DNA of 64,000 nt from Daucus carota subsp. sativus (lineage: Eukaryota; Streptophyta; Magnoliopsida; Apiales; Apiaceae): positions 46,465,364 to 46,529,363 of the forward strand of contig NC_030382.2 in the NCBI RefSeq assembly GCF_001625215.2, read 5' to 3'. This document shows positions 58,968 to 64,000 of the stretch, one piece after another. Made by a program: the position numbers and the translations under genes. The notes under the pieces were generated by a model, which had not been told where the DNA came from, ran no database searches, and worked only from the letters and a program-made list of their open reading frames with translations. Numbering within the stretch: position 1 is the stretch's first letter; each line of letters opens with the position of its first letter.

Positions 58968-60823
58968 TCAGCCACCGTCTTCTCTTATGCAATTTCCTGG
59001 CAAGAGAAACTTGTACTTGTCAGCATTCTCTAAAAGATACGCTGGAAGATAGACGGCGGAGTAGGAATGTGGTATAGGACCCATTTTCCCGATGATTTCC
59101 TTGAAGGTATATTCCTCAGGAAGCATATCAAATAGGTCGGCACCTTTGCAAATGACTTCCTGAACTCTTTTAGGGTTCAAGAATTTAGTGAACCTCACTC
59201 TATCAAAATGACTGTATGCTTGCATCTTAAATATAAACTCGCTGATGCGGCGAAAGCAAAAGCTACAATGCCACCCCGCATCTGCCAAGATGTCATCAGA
59301 CTGGCGATAATGTGCATATCTTGTCTTCCCAGTCTGATATCTATGAATTGAAGCTCTCCAGCTGTTATTATCCATAAGAAACTCAAAAGAATACAGGTAG
59401 TTTTTTAACCGAAGATGAAGTACTGGTGGTATGTCCTCACACCACCTCAGTAAATTGATAGTGTGCCTACTTGGTATCTCATCAACATCAGACATTATTA
59501 ACAAGTCATCATCTTGAATACCAGCTTTCCCAAGAAGATAATCGAGTGCTAGTCGTTGATATGCTTCCTCGACAAATGGATTTTCTCCTTTTTTACTTCT
59601 GCCAGGAACTTGGCCATAAGTCAGCCGTGACTCAACAAACTGAAACTCATCTCTGTGGCTGGCAAAGACCAGGGGCTTTTCTAATCCAGTAAAAGTCGAA
59701 TTCGACTCAAGAAGCACAAACTCTGTTACATAGGGATGCAATTCTTTCCACCGCACAGTAAGCAAATCTACCTCATTACTGAACAACACTGCATCAAACA
59801 CTCGCCTTGGGTACTCCCGGGTACCCCATCCATGAAGTTTGCACAGATTATTCATCGATACATTCTCATGATAATAATGAGGAATCTCATGAAATGGTTT
59901 AGGAGGAGATTCCCATAATGGCCGCAAGAAGTATGTAACTTTTTGAGCGTGCACATATAAACCAAAGACACATGTAGGAATCAATATTAGTAGGAAGAGA
60001 TACATTTTCAAATCTATACCACGCATAATACAACGTAATCTTGTCATGCTCAAAACACGCACAGGGTCCTGCCATTAAGAGAATACATTTTCTTTAGTAC
60101 ACTTGGTAAAGAAAACGAAACGAAAAAGCACAATCAAATTTACAAGCATGTAGTTCAGCTTGTTAAAAGCCAGCCTTTGCCTGGACAAAAGAGACAGAAC
60201 ATCTCGGAAAACCTAAATACAGGATGTAAATACGTTCAAGGTCATCACATATGCACACCTCGAAACACCTTTGGCAAATGCCAGAGTTTTACAAATTAAA
60301 CTCAACTACTCTAAAACAACAAGGCATCTTATAAGCCTTTTGTTAATAAATTAAGTAAAAGGCACACTTATTCTAGGTAATATAATTCACACAAGGTATC
60401 ACAACTACTAATTAGGAAAAGACACAGCACATAAATATAGGTGTGCTGTAGATGATGAAAAATCAACTTGTGTACATGATAACCGATTATGAAGTTTGAG
60501 CAATAATTTCAGATTTCAAATATTTTGACTTAAACTCTGAAAATTAACATACATAACCATAAACCATGGCTTTTACATGCTCAAATTTCACCCAGTTCCA
60601 CAGAAATTTAACCTATTACAGGAGAAAACCAGATAATATAGTGAAAGATTGCAAAACAAACAAGTCTCAGCAATGTAATCCCAGAACAATCAGATCTATA
60701 TGCAAAGAAAGTTCATAAAGATTGAATTGGAATCATAAGAGAATGAATCTTTACCTCACCAGAAGCATTCCCACAGAAATCATCAGATTTTTTAGAGCAA
60801 TAATCAGATCCTCCTTCTGCCAT
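58968..60823 (-). CDS. Glycosyltransferase family 17 (beta-1,4-N-acetylglucosaminyltransferase-like)
   Basis: Two coding exons, 60823-60755 and 60068-58968, encode 389 residues. Exon 1 gives [20 protein letters not shown], then SGE; exon 2 continues [20 protein letters not shown]. Residues about 45-62 are the membrane anchor of a type II Golgi protein. The GT17 domain (relatives of animal GnT-III, which adds the bisecting GlcNAc to N-glycans) includes [77 protein letters not shown], the acidic [13 protein letters not shown] motif and [16 protein letters not shown]. It ends [12 protein letters not shown]. From memory the length and sequence closely follow Arabidopsis At1g12990 and At1g67880. 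The acceptor used in plants is not established. The ORF start at 60062 is internal to exon 2. Confidence 0.93.
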
Positions 60824-63291
60824 TTTATATATCTTCTCACAAAATCTGGTAAAGCTCCACATGTCTGTTTTTCTCTTCTATATGTATATCAAATGTTGTG
60901 CCAAGGATCAAACCACTAAACCGTGAATTAGAACCCGAAGAATGATGAAGATATTTAACTTGAGCAATCGGGTAAGTGGATGTTTTTGAAAAGATATAGA
61001 TATAGATGATATTTTACAAAACAAGGAGTTGAAAAGCAGATAGGCCTAGATATGTTGCGGTAAATTAGAGAAAATGAGAAATGGGAGATGAAATGCAGAG
61101 CTAAAAATAACCCATGGGAGAATAGAAAGAGCACATGGGCTGAAAAGGAAATGAGAGAAAATTTGCAAAAGAGAGAAATGTAAAAAGGTGTGTGTGTTGA
61201 GTGCTAGTATGTGTTTATGGGAGGCAGGCAGGCAAGGCGGTTGTAATTTGTAAAGACTTGTGTAGTAAAACTTAAACGGAACACCAAGCCGTTTCTCTTG
61301 TCTTCTACCCCACCCAACTCTCTCCGGGTCTCTCTCTCCCTCCGTATAGTACTGCATAATGAATTAATTTTAAATTAATTATATGTGAAAATTATTTATA
61401 TTAGCACGTTCTGGACTTCTGGTTTGAGAATATCAATAAAGAATAAAAATACATGGTCGGTAATATGAAATATTTATAAAATAATTTTTTTTTATTTTTG
61501 AAAAGTATAGAATAGTTATTCTCACATTCCCACATATAAATAGTTCTTGCTTGACCAGTATCAGATAAATTTAATTTTTTATATAGTTCCGAATATCGCA
61601 GTATATTATTAGCATATTGCTGAAAGAAAATATAACTCAAAATGTTTAATGTGATTGTAAAAATACTTATCCAAAATATTTTACCTTCAAGATACTTTGT
61701 AACTAGTAAAACATAGTAATTGATTCGTCTTAGTATGTGTCCGTGATGTGTACCATGAAATATATTAAAACACTAAATTTTATATATTTAGCTCGTTTTA
61801 ATTGATGTGTTTTTTGCTTAGGGTCCATTGTTATTAAAGATATCAACTAATCAAAATAAATTAAACTTATAAAATTTAGTAATCCCTCTATCTTCAAATA
61901 GTTAATGTTTGGTTTTTGAGCACATTGACGGCATAGCTAAAGCTTGTATTTTAATTTATTGTTTCTGATGAAATAAAGTATAAGTTTAATATTTTTATTT
62001 AAAAAAAAAGAATATAAAACTAATAATTTTTTCTGAAAGCTAAAACTAATAATTTTTAACATACAGTTTACAGTCTTAGAATTGTGGGTCAAAGAACTAA
62101 ACATCAAATATTTGAAAATAGAGAAAATGCACTAATAAACATACTAGAAAGTTCGATATTAAAACTAATAGTCGATTACTTACACCGCTATCCTTTTAAT
62201 ATATGGAGTGGATAAAATAAGTAATATAGAGTCGTTTTGATAAATTTAAAAAAAGTGTTTACCGCTTAAAGTAAATAGATTGACTTGAATATAAAAACAA
62301 ATTAAGATTTATAAGTGATTAAATTGTTTGAGAAAAGTGTTGAATTTTTGAAATAAAAAATAATATTCTTAAATTTTTATAAATATTTCTGACATTCTAC
62401 ATAAATGGATTAAGAAAAATAGAGGACGATTTTATATTCAAAGCTCCGCCCACTCCGTCCCAGACATGCGCTATGTTTTGAAGGTTTTCGGGGTTATTAT
62501 GTCCGGTCCATTTGGAGTGTCCGTAAATAGTCTACTCCCAGTAATAGACGCGTGTAATGAAGCGCTGACGGGGCTCGAGACAATTCTGCTACGTGTGTTT
62601 TATTTGATCGATGTATGTTGTTGACAGTTGAAACTGTAACGTCTCCCATGTAAATAAATTAAAATATTTATTGCTCCAGCTACTTTCAAATTGAATGGTG
62701 GGCGAGGGTGAATTTACTGGGCAGAAAATAAGGCCGGGAGGACATCTAGTACTTGGGCCGTGGGGTGGGCTGTCTTTTCTGTACCAGTCATCGCCTGCAT
62801 CAGCTGCCTGCCATTATTTACGATTTACCACTGTCGAGTTTACTAGTACATGGGATGGGCCCTTTCACTTTTTGTGTCAATTTGCGTGAGGATAAGTTTA
62901 ATCATAAATTCAATTTAATCAGTGAAATTTGATTTATCAAAAAAATTGATTAATTCCTAAAATTTACTAATTTATTGATATACTCTGATTTGACTAATAC
63001 TTCTCTATTTATTCTAAATAAAAATATGAGTGAAAACAATCAAATATTGTGATCTTTTAAGAAAAGAAATTGGAATTTGGAGTATTTAGTATTTTATCTG
63101 ATTCAAAATCTAGTAAATATATTATATCCCGATCCGATCAAATCCAATTAAATGTGATAAATCTCAACTTTTAATTCAAAATTTAGTAAAGATATCAAAT
63201 TGATTGTATAAAGATATCCAGAAGATCCGATGAAATCCAATTAAATCTAATAGATTTCAAGACATTCATCTATTATATAATTTGCATCACG
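60824..63291. other. Intergenic region upstream of the GT17 gene
   Basis: The first 500 bp hold the GT17 leader and promoter, including a GA/CT-rich stretch at 61326-61341. Further on there is AT-rich DNA and a degenerate Stowaway (61883-62124). A more GC-rich block at 62430-62890 has one 64-residue ORF of no known family. Nothing else is supported. Confidence 0.5.
61883..62124. mobile_element. Degenerate Stowaway-like MITE
   Basis: The left end ATCCCTCTATCTTCAAATAG and the right end, read inward, ATTTTCTCTATTTTCAAATA are inverted copies of the same type as the element at 56900-57134, including the inner 'ttgacggcatagctaaag'-like part. The terminal bases have decayed and the TA flanks are not certain, so it is older than the other three Stowaways. 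Confidence 0.65.
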
Positions 63292-63298
63292 TATAAAT
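63292..63298 (+). promoter_or_regulatory. TATA box of a possible gene at the right edge
   Basis: CACGTATAAATAGAG contains a canonical plant TATA box (TATAAAT). Transcription would start near 63320-63330, which leaves the ATG at 63402 as the first plausible start and excludes the one at 63303. Confidence 0.5.
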
Positions 63299-63401
63299 AG
63301 AGATGCATATTTCTGTGTTCCATGACCAAAACCCTTTACAACTCAAAACAAAACCCTTACAACTGGCACAAACTCTTACATATCCGGCACCTTTTTGGAA
63401 A

Positions 63402-63903
63402 ATGAAAGGTTCGGATTCAATCCAACTGCAAAGCAATGAAATTATGCAAGCCATGTACATAGTGATGTATCTGCAAAGAAGAGAACAATTTAGGAAGAAA
63501 TCTGTACTCGTTTCTCAAGGTAATATATAGATAATGGTCTTATCATGTATCGATTTTTATTAACGTGACAATTGAACCGTGAAAACAAAATGATCTTGTG
63601 AATCTTTGAATATCCTTTGAATTTTTTGCACAACTTATAAGTCAGCTTAAAATGTGTCTGGCGCAGGTGTCTTACATATATATACCTTGTTGAATAAGAA
63701 GGTGCAGACTGCAGACAGTGCTCAGGGTGAGTACATGTGCACTTCCATTTTCATTCGGGCTTTTTTATTTTAATAAACACTACAATTTTAAACACAGTCG
63801 ATCTGATAATTCCCATTCTAAATCTAAAGATTATTTATCTGTTACAGTGTGACATGCAGCTGCAACAACAGATTTTAGAAGCAAGCTGGACATGTCCAAT
63901 TAA
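63402..63903 (+). CDS. Possible small spliced gene, unidentified
   Basis: Three exons can be chained: 63402-63519, 63667-63726 and 63860-63903, giving about 73 residues (MKGSDSIQLQSNEIMQAMYI, VMYLQRREQFRKKSVLVSQG, VLHIYTLLNKKVQTADSAQ, then a short end). The first two exons are flanked by good sites (CTCAAG|GTAATA; GGCGCAG|GTGTCT; GCTCAGG|GTGAGT) and a TATA box lies upstream. The third exon depends on one of two nearby acceptors (GTTACAG at 63847 would lead at once to a stop; CATGCAG at 63859 gives this model). I recognise no family. It could also be a first part of a longer gene beyond the window, or no gene. Confidence 0.3.
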
Positions 63904-64000
63904 TGCGCTTCCCATTTAGACTAGGAGTCCTAAAAGATGCCATCAGAATTCAATTTTTTGTGGTGTACTCTCCTGATGGGTTGTTTTTTGATCAAGACCG

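Noticed and set aside
1-64000. LTR retroelements or viral copies
   Set aside because: No paired long terminal repeats, primer-binding site, gag, protease or reverse-transcriptase motifs were recognised on either strand.

Overview
The window is nuclear DNA of a flowering plant, most likely a eudicot. It is AT-rich, its genes carry GT-AG introns, and single-copy plant genes are separated by many small non-autonomous DNA transposons. I cannot name the species. The gene set suits an asterid or other core eudicot, but that is inference.

Layout: (1) 1-5.8 kb holds an MKP1-type MAP-kinase phosphatase with an intron in its 5' leader and a short upstream ORF. (2) 6.0-13.5 kb on the minus strand holds a complete 14-exon coilin gene with a 23-nt microexon; a Tourist-like MITE sits just upstream of its start. 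(3) 13.6-18.4 kb is AT-rich intergenic DNA with MITEs. (4) 18.6-19.3 kb holds an intronless plastid SufE (SUFE2 type). (5) 19.8-21.0 kb is a Pack-MULE carrying a piece of a NAC gene. (6) 23.9-34.4 kb holds two tandem six-exon genes of the histidine phosphotransfer (AHP/HPt) family. Both have lost the phospho-accepting histidine (Ser in one, Glu in the other). Between them lie a stray intron-like segment and a 1.2-kb MULE. This is the most unusual part of the window. (7) At 35.4 kb there is a tRNA-Arg(ACG). (8) 36.4-38.4 kb holds a five-exon GDSL esterase. (9) 38.4-44 kb is transposon-rich, with two related Helitrons in opposite orientation and a Stowaway. (10) 45.4-48.8 kb holds a 14-exon DUF707 gene. 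(11) 49.2-51.5 kb holds two recently duplicated small genes flanking a small TED6/7-like membrane-protein gene on the other strand. (12) 53.4-55.8 kb holds a Myb/SANT-like DNA-binding protein and a Gly/Ser/Tyr/His-rich repeat protein. (13) 59-60.8 kb on the minus strand holds a GT17 N-acetylglucosaminyltransferase. (14) The right edge has a possible small spliced gene with a TATA box.

The genes do not form one pathway. They cover MAPK signalling, Cajal bodies, Fe-S assembly, phosphorelay, a secreted esterase and Golgi glycosylation. Their order is informative: from memory, coilin, DUF707 and GT17 lie together at Arabidopsis At1g12990-13030, and SUFE2, GDSL, DUF707 and GT17 at At1g67810-67880. 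The window looks like the unfractionated ancestor of those two paralogous segments. No LTR retroelement or viral copy was recognised.
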